NCBI RefSeq assembly: GCF_006335115.1
Contig: NZ_VDMJ01000003.1
Location: 124,001-188,000, forward strand
Origin: Streptomyces sp. NP160
GTDB lineage: Bacteria; Actinomycetota; Actinomycetes; Actinomycetales; Quadrisphaeraceae
Direction of reading: 5' to 3'
DNA length: 64,000 nucleotides
The translations under genes and the position numbers were made by a program. Shown here in pieces: positions 32,477-40,471 of this stretch. The notes under the pieces are model-generated. The model ran no database searches, had not been told where the DNA came from, and saw nothing but the letters and a program-made list of their open reading frames with translations. The stretch's first letter is position 1. Each line of letters starts with the position of its first letter.

Positions 32477-33939
32477 GCGGCGCCCTCCTCGGGTGCCTGC
32501 GCGGTGGCGGGCGCGGCGACCGCCCGCAGGACCTCGGCGACGCTGCCGCCACCGGTGGACGCGCTGCCCGAGGTCTGCACGGTCGGCGCGACCGGCCCCG
32601 CGCCCAGGCCGCCCAGGCCCCCGGCGGGGCCGTCCAGCGCGAAGAGCTCGCGCAGCACCGCGGCGTAGCCGGCCCCGTCCGCGCCGTCGGCGGCGAGCGC
32701 CTTCACCCGGACGGTGGGGGTGTGCAGCAGCTTCTCGGTGACGCGGTGCACGGCCAGCTCGGCCTCCGCCACCACGCGGGGGTCGGCGTCGGCGCCCAGA
32801 CGCCCCCGCAGACGGGCCACCTCGGCCTCGACCACGTCGCGTGCGAGGGAGCGCAGCGCCGCCACCGTGGGCGCCACCGCGGCGGCGCGCTGCTCCGCGA
32901 GGTAGCCGGCCACCTCCTCGGCGACCACCGCGCGCGCGGAGCGGACGCTGCCGGCCACGCCGGCGAGCGCCTCGTCGTCCTCGGGGGCGACCGCGAGCCG
33001 CCGGCGCAGCGCGTCCAGCCCCACCAGCTCGACGCCCGGCAGCTCACCGGCCGCTGGGTCGACGTCGTGCGGGAGGGCCAGGTCGACCACGAGCTGCGGG
33101 GCAGCCCCGCCGTCCGCACCGGTGCGGCGCTCGGCGCGCGCGGCCTCCAGCTCCGCCGCGTCCAGGACCGTGCCCACGGCGCCGGTGCACGAGACCACGA
33201 CGTCGGCCTGCGCCAGCGCGGCCCTCAGCGCCGCGGCGTCGTCGAGGCCGAGCCAGGTGCCGCCGACGGCGGCGGCGAGGCGCTCGGCCCGGGCGGGGGT
33301 GCGGTTGGCCACGGCGATCGACCCGACGCCGAGCCGCTGCAGCGTCGTGGCCGCGAGGGCGCTCATCGAGCCCGCGCCCACCACCAGAGCGTGCGCGTCC
33401 GCGAGCGGCCCGACCACGGCGTCGGCGCCCTCGAGCGCGGCCTCGACCAGGGAGCGGCCGGCGCGGTCGAGGCCGGTCTCGCTGTGGACGCGCTTGCCGA
33501 CCCTCAGCGCGCGCTGGACCAGCTGGTCCAGGACGCGCCCCACGGTGCCGTCCTCCTGGCCGCGGCGCAGCGAGGCGCGCACCTGGCCCAGCACCTGCGA
33601 CTCGCCCAGGGCCATGGAGTCCAGGCCGGCGGAGACGGAGAACAGGTGCTCCACGGCGCGCTCGCCGTAGGCGAAGAGCAGCGACTCGGCCAGGTCGGGC
33701 AGGGGCACGCCCGCGCGCTCCGCGAGCGCCGCCGACAGGTCCTGCACGCCCAGGTGGAACGACGGCACCACCGCGTACACCTCGACGCGGTTGCAGGTGG
33801 CCAGCACGGCGGCCTCCTGCACCGCACCGCCGCACAGCTCGCGGGCCAGCTCGCGGGCGCCCTCGGCGTCCAGCGCCGCACGCTCGAGCAGGGAGATCGG
33901 AGCGGTCCGGTGGGACATCCCCACGAACAGCAGGCTCAT
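32473..33939 (-). CDS. hemA: Glutamyl-tRNA reductase HemA
   Basis: This 488-residue enzyme begins MSLLFVGMSHRTAPISLLER and has the catalytic Cys49 in VLATCNRVEVYA, the tRNA/dimer region ESQVLGQVRASL, and the NADPH-binding ALVVGAGSMSALAATTL. It reduces glutamyl-tRNA to glutamate-1-semialdehyde, the committed step of C5 haem synthesis, using tRNA-Glu. A Gly/Ser-rich C-terminal tail of about 45 residues extends it. ATG 33939 overlaps the rex stop as ATGA, so Rex and HemA are translationally coupled. Confidence 0.95.
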   Translation of the reverse strand: MSLLFVGMSHRTAPISLLERAALDAEGARELARELCGGAVQEAAVLATCNRVEVYAVVPSFHLGVQDLSAALAERAGVPLPDLAESLLFAYGERAVEHLFSVSAGLDSMALGESQVLGQVRASLRRGQEDGTVGRVLDQLVQRALRVGKRVHSETGLDRAGRSLVEAALEGADAVVGPLADAHALVVGAGSMSALAATTLQRLGVGSIAVANRTPARAERLAAAVGGTWLGLDDAAALRAALAQADVVVSCTGAVGTVLDAAELEAARAERRTGADGGAAPQLVVDLALPHDVDPAAGELPGVELVGLDALRRRLAVAPEDDEALAGVAGSVRSARAVVAEEVAGYLAEQRAAAVAPTVAALRSLARDVVEAEVARLRGRLGADADPRVVAEAELAVHRVTEKLLHTPTVRVKALAADGADGAGYAAVLRELFALDGPAGGLGGLGAGPVAPTVQTSGSASTGGGSVAEVLRAVAAPATAQAPEEGAA

Positions 33940-34682
33940 CGCGCGGCCCCCGCGCTCGAGGTGGTGCGCTGGGCGGGCCCGGCCAGCCGCTGCGCCTGCT
34001 CGCCGGCGGCCGCGGCGCGGCGGCGCTCCCGGAAGGCGAGGATGCCCAGCTCGGTGGACAGGTCGACGCTGCGCAGCTCGACGCCGGCGGGGACCTGCAG
34101 CTCCACCGGGGCGAAGGACAGCACGCTCGTGATGCCGGCGGCGACCACGGCGTCGCAGGCGGCCTGGGCGGCGCCGGCGGGCACCGCGAGGACGGCGATC
34201 CGCACGCCCAGCTCGGCCACCACGCCGGCGGTGCGCTCGGCGGGGAGCACCTCCAGGCCGGCCACGCGCTCGCCGACGACGGCGGGGTCGTTGTCCAGCA
34301 GGGCGACCACCCGGGTGCCCAGGGGCGCGAACCCGCTGTAGTTGGCCAGGGCGCGCCCGAGGCTGCCGATGCCCACGATGACGACGCGCCACTCCTCGGC
34401 CAGCCCGAGGCAGCGACCGACGTGCTGGACGAGGCGGGCGACCTCGTAGCCGACGCCGCGGACCCCGTAGCTGCCGAGGTGCGAGAGGTCCTTGCGGAGG
34501 GTGGCCGACCCCACCCCCGCCGCGAGCGCCAGCTCCTCGCTGGAGACCGTGGCGACGCCGCGCTCGCCGAGGCCCGTGAGCACGCGCAGGTACACCGGGA
34601 GCCTGGCCACGGTGGCGTCGGGGACGCCCCTGGCGCCGTCGCGCTGGGCGCGCAGCGGCGGGGTGGCGTTCGGGTCGGTCAC
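33936..34682 (-). CDS. rex: Redox-sensing repressor Rex
   Basis: The 248-residue protein has the winged-helix DNA-binding N-terminus (VARLPVYLRVLTGLGERGVA, then SSEELALAAGVGSATLRKDLSHLGSYG) and a Rossmann domain (VVIVGIGSLGRALANYSGF) that binds NADH/NAD. High NADH releases Rex from DNA, which induces respiratory and haem genes. A matching Rex box lies 107 bases upstream of the start, consistent with autoregulation of rex-hemACDB as in Streptomyces. GTG 34682 starts the conserved part; the C-terminal tail is disordered. Confidence 0.94.
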   Translation of the reverse strand: MTDPNATPPLRAQRDGARGVPDATVARLPVYLRVLTGLGERGVATVSSEELALAAGVGSATLRKDLSHLGSYGVRGVGYEVARLVQHVGRCLGLAEEWRVVIVGIGSLGRALANYSGFAPLGTRVVALLDNDPAVVGERVAGLEVLPAERTAGVVAELGVRIAVLAVPAGAAQAACDAVVAAGITSVLSFAPVELQVPAGVELRSVDLSTELGILAFRERRRAAAAGEQAQRLAGPAQRTTSSAGAAR

Positions 34683-34789
34683 GGTGGGGCAGGGCTCCTG
34701 CTGGCGGTGTGCTGGCGGAGCCGGACCCCTGCGGGTCAGAGCTCCGGCCGCGCCCGTCGCGGGTGGCGCGGGCAGTCCAGACTAGGCAC

Positions 34790-34807
34790 TTGTGAAGGGC
34801 AGAACAA
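34790..34807 (-). promoter_or_regulatory. Rex operator (ROP) upstream of rex-hemACDB
   Basis: TTGTGAAGGGCAGAACAA matches the 18-bp Rex consensus TTGTGA-N6-TCACAA perfectly in the left half and at four of six positions in the right half. It lies 107 bases upstream of the rex GTG. Confidence 0.7.
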
Positions 34808-34835
34808 AGTCCGCGCGCGCCGTCGGCACAGCGCC

Positions 34836-34862
34836 GGCGGGCGGGCGGGCGGGCGGGCGGGC
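34836..34862. repeat. GGCG tetranucleotide tandem repeat
   Basis: About 6.75 copies of GGCG in direct order, between the rex promoter and the end of the glutaredoxin-like gene. This is likely a slippage-prone simple repeat. Confidence 0.9.
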
Positions 34863-34885
34863 CGCACCGGGCCGCCGCCGGTCCC

Positions 34886-35152
34886 TCAGCGGGCCGCCAG
34901 GGCGGTCAGGAGGTCCTGCTCGCTGACGCGCCAGTGCGCGTGGTGGCGCCCGTCCACGGTGACCACGGGCACGAGGTCGCTGTAGCGGGCCACCAGCTCG
35001 GCGTCGTCGTCGACGTCGACCTCGCGCCAGCCCGCCCCGGCCTGAGCACAGGCCCGTGAGACCTGCTCGCGCGCGACGTCGCACAGGTGGCACCCGCGTC
35101 GGCCGTACAGCACGACGCGCTCGTCCCGCCCGTCCCCCACGCCAGCCCCCAC
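34886..35152 (-). CDS. Glutaredoxin-like (thioredoxin-fold) protein
   Basis: The 88-residue protein has a thioredoxin-like fold start VVLYGRRGCHLCDVAREQV with a CHLC redox pair, DVDDDAELVARYSDLVPVV with the cis-Pro loop, and VDGRHHAHWRVSEQDLL. It belongs to the glutaredoxin family DUF836/YruB-like group common upstream of hem genes in actinobacteria. GTG 35152 is the longest sensible start; an inner GTG at 35140 is possible. Redox partner unknown. Confidence 0.8.
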   Translation of the reverse strand: MGAGVGDGRDERVVLYGRRGCHLCDVAREQVSRACAQAGAGWREVDVDDDAELVARYSDLVPVVTVDGRHHAHWRVSEQDLLTALAAR

Positions 35153-35164
35153 GTCAGCGAGGCT

Positions 35165-35236
35165 ACCCGGCGGCCTCCGCGCCGCCGGGTGCGCCCCCGA
35201 CGCACGAGACCCGCACCGCGCGGGGCGGTGCGGGTC
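35165..35236 (-). terminator. Tandem hairpins after the bS22 gene
   Basis: ACCCGGCGGC (35165-35174) pairs with 35181-35190, and GACCCGCACCGC (35208-35219) pairs perfectly with 35225-35236. The second stem is 17 bases past the bS22 stop on the minus strand and is the likely terminator; the first may be a backup. Confidence 0.7.
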
Positions 35237-35253
35237 CTCAGCAGGTGCGCCTG

Positions 35254-35352
35254 CTACTTCTTGTTGCGGCGCTGGTGGCGCGTCTTGCGCAGCAGCTTGC
35301 GGTGCTTCTTCTTCGCCATGCGCTTGCGGCGCTTCTTGATGACCGAGCCCAT
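35254..35352 (-). CDS. Small ribosomal subunit protein bS22 (AURKAIF/mS38-like)
   Basis: This 32-residue, extremely basic peptide begins MGSVIKKRRKRMAKKKHRK and ends TRHQRRNKK. It matches the short 30S protein seen in the Mycobacterium smegmatis ribosome (bS22) and annotated as AURKAIF-domain protein. It binds rRNA near the decoding region in that structure. ATG 35352 begins exactly at the family start; longer frames are not supported. The excisionase-like gene upstream on the same strand is its usual actinobacterial neighbour. Confidence 0.92.
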   Translation of the reverse strand: MGSVIKKRRKRMAKKKHRKLLRKTRHQRRNKK

Positions 35353-35458
35353 CAGTGCCTCAGATCGTTCGGGGCAGCGACGAGCGCTGCCTGCGGATGC
35401 TCCTGCGCCCCAGCGTACCGACTGCGCGCAGCGCGTCCGGATCGCTCGGGGCGCGGGG

Positions 35459-35665
35459 TCACATCGCCTCGGTCTCCACGAAGGAGTGCGCCAGGTACTG
35501 GTCGACGGCCGTCTCCGGCACGCGGAACGAGCGGCCCACGCGCACGGCGGGCATCTCACCGGAGTGCACCAGGCGGTACACCGTCATCTTCGACACGCGC
35601 ATCATCGTGGCGACCTCGGCCACGGTGAGGAAGCGCACACCGCTGAAGTCGCGGTCCATCGCCAT
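35459..35665 (-). CDS. Excisionase-type helix-turn-helix DNA-binding protein
   Basis: This 68-residue protein is a MerR/excisionase-like winged helix: RFLTVAEVATMMRVSKMTVY (residues 11-30) plus VRVGRSFRVPETAVDQYLAH. The same gene sits beside the bS22 gene in Mycobacterium (Rv0500A-Rv0500B). ATG 35665 is preceded by GGGAGGAA. In spite of the family name no phage context exists; it is a conserved host regulator whose targets are unknown. Confidence 0.88.
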   Translation of the reverse strand: MAMDRDFSGVRFLTVAEVATMMRVSKMTVYRLVHSGEMPAVRVGRSFRVPETAVDQYLAHSFVETEAM

Positions 35666-35734
35666 GGTTCCTCCCGGTCGTCCCTGGACCCTGAGCTCCA
35701 GGGGCCTCTGAGCACTCACAGTAGTGGCTCGTGT

Positions 35735-35750
35735 GACTTCTGGGGAAGTC
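35735..35750. other. Small inverted repeat upstream of the excisionase-like gene
   Basis: GACTTC-TGGG-GAAGTC is a perfect six-base inverted repeat about 70 bases upstream of ATG 35665, within the 284-base gap between this gene and acuC. No other structure was seen in that gap; the rest is likely promoter and terminator sequence. Confidence 0.35.
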
Positions 35751-35949
35751 GTTGCGGAAGTTACAAGCGTGTGAGACACCCTGGTGGCGGCGCCGGGCAG
35801 CCTGGCAGACCCCTGCCCGGCCATCGTGCTCCGGCCCCGCCGGCCCCGCGGGCGTTCCGGGGCGCAGGTCAGCGGCGGGCGGCGTGTCCGCCCCGACGCG
35901 CGGGCGAGGGCTGCGCAGCGGCGGAAGCGGTCGGCCGCCCGGGGAGCCG

Positions 35950-37131
35950 TCAGTCGAACCAGGGGTCGAGGCCGTGGTTCGGGAAGACCGCCCGCCGGGT
36001 CGCCAGGACCGCCCGGTCGAGCGGGTCGGCGGGGTCGGCCCCGGCCTCCCAGGGCGAGAACCAGGCCGGCGCGCCGTCCGTCATGGCCTCCGGCGCGTCC
36101 CAGCCCGCCGCCGTGACGAAGTCCCGCCACTCCCGCGGCACGGGCGTGGACGGCGCCACCGGCGCGTGCGCGGCGATGCCGAGCAGGTGCGACCACACCC
36201 GGGGGACGACGTCGACGAGGTCGTAGCCGCCACCGCCCGTGGCGACCCACCGGCCCCCGCACACCTCGTGGGCCAGATCGTGCAGGGACCGCGCCGCGGC
36301 GCGCTGCGCGTCCACGCTGACGGCGAGGTTGGCCAGGGGGTCCTGCGCGTGGGCGTCAGCGCCGTGCTGGGTCACGAGGACCTCCGGGCGGAACGCGCGC
36401 ACGAGGGGGTGCACCACGGCGTGCACCGCCCGCAGCCAGCCCGCGTCGGCCGTGCCGGCGGGCAGGGCCACGTTGACGGCGCTGCCCTCGGCACCCGGGC
36501 CCCCGGTCTCCTCCGGCCAGCCCGTGCCCGGGAAGAGCGTGCGGCCGGACTCGTGCAGGGAGATCGTCATGACGCGCGGGTCGTCCCAGAACGCGGCCTC
36601 GACGCCGTCGCCGTGGTGCACGTCGAGGTCCACGTAGGCCACGCGGCGCGCGCCGCGCTCGAGCAGGTGGTTGATGCCGACGGCGAGGTCGTTGTAGATG
36701 CAGAACCCGCTGGCCCGGTCGGGCATGGCGTGGTGCATGCCGCCGCTGACGTTCACCGCGTGCTCGGCCTGCCCCGACCACACGGCGTCGGCGCAGTCGA
36801 CGGTGGCGGCGACCACGCGCGCCGACGTCTCGTGCATGCCGGCGAACACCGGGTCGTCGTCGGTGCCGAGGCCGTGCGCGAGGTCCACCCGCCGCGGGTC
36901 CGCGGAGGCGCGGCGGACGGCGGCGACGTAGCGCGGGTCGTGCACGGTGGTGAGGAGCTCGTCGGAGGCGACCCGCACCCCTGCCAGCCGCACGCCGGGC
37001 GCCGAGAACAGGCCCAGCTCGCGCGCCAGGCGCGCGGTCAGCTCCAGGCGCAGCGGCGCCATGGGGTGGCCGGGGCCGAAGTCGTGCGCCGCGAGGGCGT
37101 CGTCCCAGACCACCAGGGTGCGATCCGCCAC
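35950..37131 (-). CDS. acuC: Acetoin utilization protein AcuC (class I HDAC-like deacetylase)
   Basis: The 393-residue enzyme has the arginase/deacetylase fold motifs: NVSGGMHHAMPDRASGF (tandem His), YVDLDVHHGDGVE (metal Asp and His), GADAHAQDPLA (metal Asp) and GGGGYDL (Tyr). In Bacillus AcuC deacetylates acetyl-CoA synthetase; that role here is inferred. GTG 37131 is six bases after TAGCGT on the minus strand, so it is probably leaderless. The frame covers the full length of the family. Confidence 0.92.
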   Translation of the reverse strand: MADRTLVVWDDALAAHDFGPGHPMAPLRLELTARLARELGLFSAPGVRLAGVRVASDELLTTVHDPRYVAAVRRASADPRRVDLAHGLGTDDDPVFAGMHETSARVVAATVDCADAVWSGQAEHAVNVSGGMHHAMPDRASGFCIYNDLAVGINHLLERGARRVAYVDLDVHHGDGVEAAFWDDPRVMTISLHESGRTLFPGTGWPEETGGPGAEGSAVNVALPAGTADAGWLRAVHAVVHPLVRAFRPEVLVTQHGADAHAQDPLANLAVSVDAQRAAARSLHDLAHEVCGGRWVATGGGGYDLVDVVPRVWSHLLGIAAHAPVAPSTPVPREWRDFVTAAGWDAPEAMTDGAPAWFSPWEAGADPADPLDRAVLATRRAVFPNHGLDPWFD

Positions 37132-37137
37132 TCCTGC

Positions 37138-37143
37138 ACGCTA
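37138..37143 (-). promoter_or_regulatory. -10 element for leaderless acuC
   Basis: Minus-strand TAGCGT lies six bases upstream of the GTG at 37131. Confidence 0.55.
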
Positions 37144-37205
37144 GCGGGCCGCCGGGGCCGCCGGGGCCGCCAGGTCGGCGGTCGGGCCACCGGTGGGGTC
37201 GGCGG

Positions 37206-37997
37206 TCAGGTCGCCGGGCCCGCTCCCAGGTGCTCGCGGGCGAAGGCGAGCGCCCCCGCCAGCGCGGCGCGGCGCTCGTCGGGCCCCCGGCTGCGGCGCG
37301 TGGTGACCTCCACGCAGGCGTCGCCCTGCCAGTCCCGGGCGGCCAGGTGCGCCAGCAGCTCCGCCACCGGCTGGGAGCCCTGGCCGGGGAGGAGGTGCTC
37401 GTCCTTGGGAGACCCGTTGCCGTCGGTCAGGTGCAGGTGGACGAGCCGGTCGCCCATGCGCCGGGCCAGCTCCAGGCAGCTCAGCCCGGACGTCGCGGCG
37501 TGCGAGACGTCGAGCAGCAGCGCGTCGTAGTCGAGCTCGCACGGGTCCCACCCGGGCAGGTAGGCGGCGAACTCGCGCCCGCCCGCGCGCCAGGGGTACA
37601 TGTTCTCGACCGCGAGCGTGACGCCCTCGGCCTGCGCGATGCGCCGCACGCCGGCCTCGAAACCGGTGGCGTAGTCCTTCTGCCAGCGGAAGGGCGGGTG
37701 CACCACCACGGTGCGCGCGCCGAGCCGCTTGGCCATCCGGGCCGCGCGCTCCACCTTCGGCCACGGCTCCTTGCCCCACACCCGCTGGGTGAGGAGCAGC
37801 GTGGGGGCGTGGACGGACGTCACGGGCACGCCGAAGTGGTCGGAGAGCTCGGCGATGGCGTCCTCGTCCTGGCTGACCGGGTCGGTCCAGACCATCACCT
37901 CGACCCCGTCGTACCCGACGCGGGCCGCCATCTCGAAGGCGTCCGCCACCCCCTGCGGGTACACCGACGCCGTCGAGAGGGTCACCGCGACAGCCAC
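37206..37997 (-). CDS. Sugar phosphate isomerase/epimerase-like TIM-barrel protein
   Basis: The 263-residue protein is an AP-endonuclease family 2/xylose isomerase-like barrel: VGYDGVEVMVWTDP, then VTSVHAPTLLLTQRVW, RTVVVHPPFRWQ, VTLAVENMYPW and HLHLTDGNGSPKDEHLLPG. Metal-binding Glu, His and Asp positions are present. Members act on sugars or inositols; the substrate is unknown. Homologues lie near proC and the rex region in actinobacteria. GTG 37997 is six bases after TAGGGT. Confidence 0.82.
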   Translation of the reverse strand: MAVAVTLSTASVYPQGVADAFEMAARVGYDGVEVMVWTDPVSQDEDAIAELSDHFGVPVTSVHAPTLLLTQRVWGKEPWPKVERAARMAKRLGARTVVVHPPFRWQKDYATGFEAGVRRIAQAEGVTLAVENMYPWRAGGREFAAYLPGWDPCELDYDALLLDVSHAATSGLSCLELARRMGDRLVHLHLTDGNGSPKDEHLLPGQGSQPVAELLAHLAARDWQGDACVEVTTRRSRGPDERRAALAGALAFAREHLGAGPAT

Positions 37998-38003
37998 CGG
38001 ATC

Positions 38004-38009
38004 ACCCTA
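38004..38009 (-). promoter_or_regulatory. -10 element for the leaderless isomerase-like gene
   Basis: Minus-strand TAGGGT is six bases from GTG 37997. Confidence 0.5.
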
Positions 38010-38098
38010 CGGTCGGTGTCCCGGGCGCACCCGGCGGAGGTCCCGCGCCCCCGCCACCACCCGGGTCGGCGGGTGGCGGCGGGGCGCAGCCGGGACGC

Positions 38099-39637
38099 TC
38101 AGACGCCGCGCTGCAGGACCCGGTAGGCGCTCTCCCAGCGCAGCTCGCGCTTGAAGGAGCGGGTCGTCGTCCCGGCGCCGATGACCGCGAGCTCGGTGCC
38201 GACGACGTCGGCCAGGTCCTCCAGGACCTCGAGGCCGAACTGCGTCGACATGACGGTGTGGTGGGGCCCGCCGGCCTCCAGCCAGCACTCGGTCGAGGTG
38301 CGCCAGTCGGGCAGGGGCTCCCAGACGGCGCGGGCCACCGGGAGGTTCGGCAGGTCCTGCGGCGGGGTCACCACGCGCACCTCGTTGGCCACGAGGCGGA
38401 ACCGCTCGCCCAGGTCGCACCAGCCGACGATGACGGCGTCGCCCGGGTCGGCGGTGTGCACCATGCGGACCGGGTCCTCGCGGTCGCCGATGCCCAGGGG
38501 GTGGACCTCGATGCGCGGCGTGGAGGTGGTGATGGTGGGGCAGACCTCGAGCATGTGGGCCCCGAGGATCCTCTGCGGCTGGCCCGGGACGAGGTCGTAG
38601 GTGTAGTCCTCCATGAACGCCGTGCCGCCGGGCAGGCCGGCACCGGCCGCCTTCAGCACCCGCGTGAGGGCCGCGGTCTTCCAGTCGCCCTCGCCGGCGA
38701 AGCCGTAGCCGTCGCCCAGGAGGCGCTGGACGGCCAGGCCGGGGAGCTGGCGCAGGGAGCCGAGGTCCTCGAAGTTGGTGGTGAAGGCCTCGGCCCCGTT
38801 GGCCTCGAGGACGCGGCGCAGCGCCACCTCGATCTTGGCGCCGTAGTGCAGCGAGTCGGCGCGCTCGGCGCCGGGCAGCAGCTCGGGGGCCACCTCGTAG
38901 CGGTCGGCGTACTCCGCCACCACGGCGTCGGCCTCGGCGTCGGAGACCTGCAGGACGACGTCGGCGAGGGCGTTGACGCCCAGGGCCTCCACGTCGACGC
39001 CCCAGCGGATCTGGGCCTCGACCTTGTCGCCCTCGGTCACGGCGACGTTGCGCATGGTGTCGCCGAAGCGGACCAGCTTGAGCGAGCGCGCCACCGAGGC
39101 GGCGACGGCGGCGCGGGCCCACTCCCCCACGCGCTGCTGCACGCCGGCGTCACCGGCGTAGCCGGCCACCGTGGTGCGGGACGAGCGCAGGCGCGACAGG
39201 ACGTACCCGAACTCCCGGTCGCCGTGGGCGGCCTGGTTGAGGTTCATGAAGTCCATGTCGATGGTCGCCCACGGCAGCGCCGGGTCGGCCTGGGTGTGCA
39301 GGTGCAGCAGCGGCTTGGACAGCACCGACAGGCCGGCGATCCACATCCGGGCCGGGCTGAAGGTGTGCATCCAGGTGATGACGCCGGCCACGGAGTCGTC
39401 GGCGCTCGCCTCGAGCATGACGCGGCGGATGGCGTCGGAGCTCTTGACGACCGGCTTCCAGACCACCTTGACGGGGACGGCGTCGGCGCCGTCGAGCAGC
39501 GCCGCGACGCGCTGGCTCTGCTCGGCCACCTGGGCGAGGGTCTCCTCGCCGTACAGGTCCTGGCTGCCGGTGAGGAACCAGACCTCGCGGGTGGAGAACG
39601 GGTCGAGCAGGGACGACGTCGGGGCTGCGGAGCTCAT
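38099..39637 (-). CDS. araA: L-arabinose isomerase AraA
   Basis: The 512-residue enzyme starts [19 protein letters not shown] and keeps the Mn-binding and catalytic Glu and His residues: [38 protein letters not shown] and GGPHHTVMS. It converts L-arabinose to L-ribulose. The gene is 58 bases downstream of araD and shares its promoter. GC-rich inverted segments in the downstream gap (about 38047-38086) form only an imperfect terminator candidate. Confidence 0.96.
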   Translation of the reverse strand: MSSAAPTSSLLDPFSTREVWFLTGSQDLYGEETLAQVAEQSQRVAALLDGADAVPVKVVWKPVVKSSDAIRRVMLEASADDSVAGVITWMHTFSPARMWIAGLSVLSKPLLHLHTQADPALPWATIDMDFMNLNQAAHGDREFGYVLSRLRSSRTTVAGYAGDAGVQQRVGEWARAAVAASVARSLKLVRFGDTMRNVAVTEGDKVEAQIRWGVDVEALGVNALADVVLQVSDAEADAVVAEYADRYEVAPELLPGAERADSLHYGAKIEVALRRVLEANGAEAFTTNFEDLGSLRQLPGLAVQRLLGDGYGFAGEGDWKTAALTRVLKAAGAGLPGGTAFMEDYTYDLVPGQPQRILGAHMLEVCPTITTSTPRIEVHPLGIGDREDPVRMVHTADPGDAVIVGWCDLGERFRLVANEVRVVTPPQDLPNLPVARAVWEPLPDWRTSTECWLEAGGPHHTVMSTQFGLEVLEDLADVVGTELAVIGAGTTTRSFKRELRWESAYRVLQRGV

Positions 39638-39695
39638 GCGGTGTTCTTCTGCCTTCCGTGGTGGTGTCGCGCTGGACGGGGCCGCGTCGTCGCGG

Positions 39696-40379
39696 TCAGC
39701 GCTGGCCGTAGACGTTCTGGTAGCGGTTGAAGAGCCGGTCGACGGCGTCCTGCGGGATCGGCAGCGGCTCGCCGTGCTGGCGGGACAGGTGGACGGTGCG
39801 GGCCACGTCCTCGGTCATCACGGCGGCCTTGACCGCCGAGCGGGCGTCCTTCCCGATGGTGAAGACGCCGTGGTTCTGCATGAGGACCGCCGGGCTGCGC
39901 GACCCCTCCAGCGTCGCCACCACGCCGCGGCCGATGGAGTCGTCGCCGATGATCGCGAACGGCCCCACGGGGATCGGTCCGCCGAACTCGTCGGCCATGG
40001 CGGTGAGCACGCAGGGGATGGACTCCCCGCGCGCGGCCCACGCCGTGGCGTACGGGCTGTGCGTGTGCACCTGGCCGCCGACGTCGGAGCGGGAGCGGTA
40101 GACGAAGGCGTGGGCGGCGGTGTCGGAGCTGGGCGCGTGCTCGCCGTCGACGAGGTTGCCGTCCAGGTCGCACACGACCACGCCGCGCCAGTCCAGCGAC
40201 TCGTAGTCGACGCCGGAGGCCTTGATGACGAAGAGGTCCTCGCCGGGGACGCGCGCCGAGACGTTGCCCGCGGTCCACGTGACCAGCTGGTAGCGGACCA
40301 GGTGGCCGTGCAGCGCGGCCACCTCCTCGCGCAGGCGGCGGTGCGTGCCGCGGTCGGTGCGGGCGGTGGGGGTGCTCAT
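39696..40379 (-). CDS. araD: L-ribulose-5-phosphate 4-epimerase AraD
   Basis: This 227-residue class II aldolase/epimerase has [20 protein letters not shown], then [12 protein letters not shown], the Zn ligands [11 protein letters not shown], and [13 protein letters not shown]. It converts L-ribulose-5-phosphate to D-xylulose-5-phosphate. ATG 40379 was chosen over upstream 40427 because the latter lies close to the operator and adds only Pro-rich sequence. L-ribulokinase (araB), which should act between AraA and AraD, is missing here. Confidence 0.94.
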   Translation of the reverse strand: MSTPTARTDRGTHRRLREEVAALHGHLVRYQLVTWTAGNVSARVPGEDLFVIKASGVDYESLDWRGVVVCDLDGNLVDGEHAPSSDTAAHAFVYRSRSDVGGQVHTHSPYATAWAARGESIPCVLTAMADEFGGPIPVGPFAIIGDDSIGRGVVATLEGSRSPAVLMQNHGVFTIGKDARSAVKAAVMTEDVARTVHLSRQHGEPLPIPQDAVDRLFNRYQNVYGQR

Positions 40380-40439
40380 GGGTGCGGGGTGCTCCTCGTC
40401 GGGCGTGCTCGGGCCCGGCGCGGGCACCGGCGGCCGCGA

Positions 40440-40471
40440 CGATTGTGAGCGCTCACACAGCGACCGGTCAA
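40440..40471 (-). promoter_or_regulatory. araDA promoter with embedded LacI-type operator
   Basis: On the minus strand TTGACC (40466-40471) and CACAAT (40442-40447) are 18 bases apart. The perfect 14-bp palindrome TGTGAGCGCTCACA (40444-40457) covers the -10 side, and the 18-base CGATTGTGAGCGCTCACA (plus 40440-40457) is repeated with one change at 51166-51183. The -35 contains the stop codon of the lacI-type gene. Confidence 0.8.

Noticed and set aside
34836-34862. GGCG repeat as a regulatory G-quadruplex
   Set aside because: Runs of two to three G in direct repeats are expected by slippage in such GC-rich DNA, and there is no positional evidence for regulation.
35459-35665. Excisionase-like protein as evidence for a prophage or integrative element
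   Set aside because: There is no integrase, attachment repeat or composition change. The gene pair with bS22 is conserved in actinobacterial core genomes.
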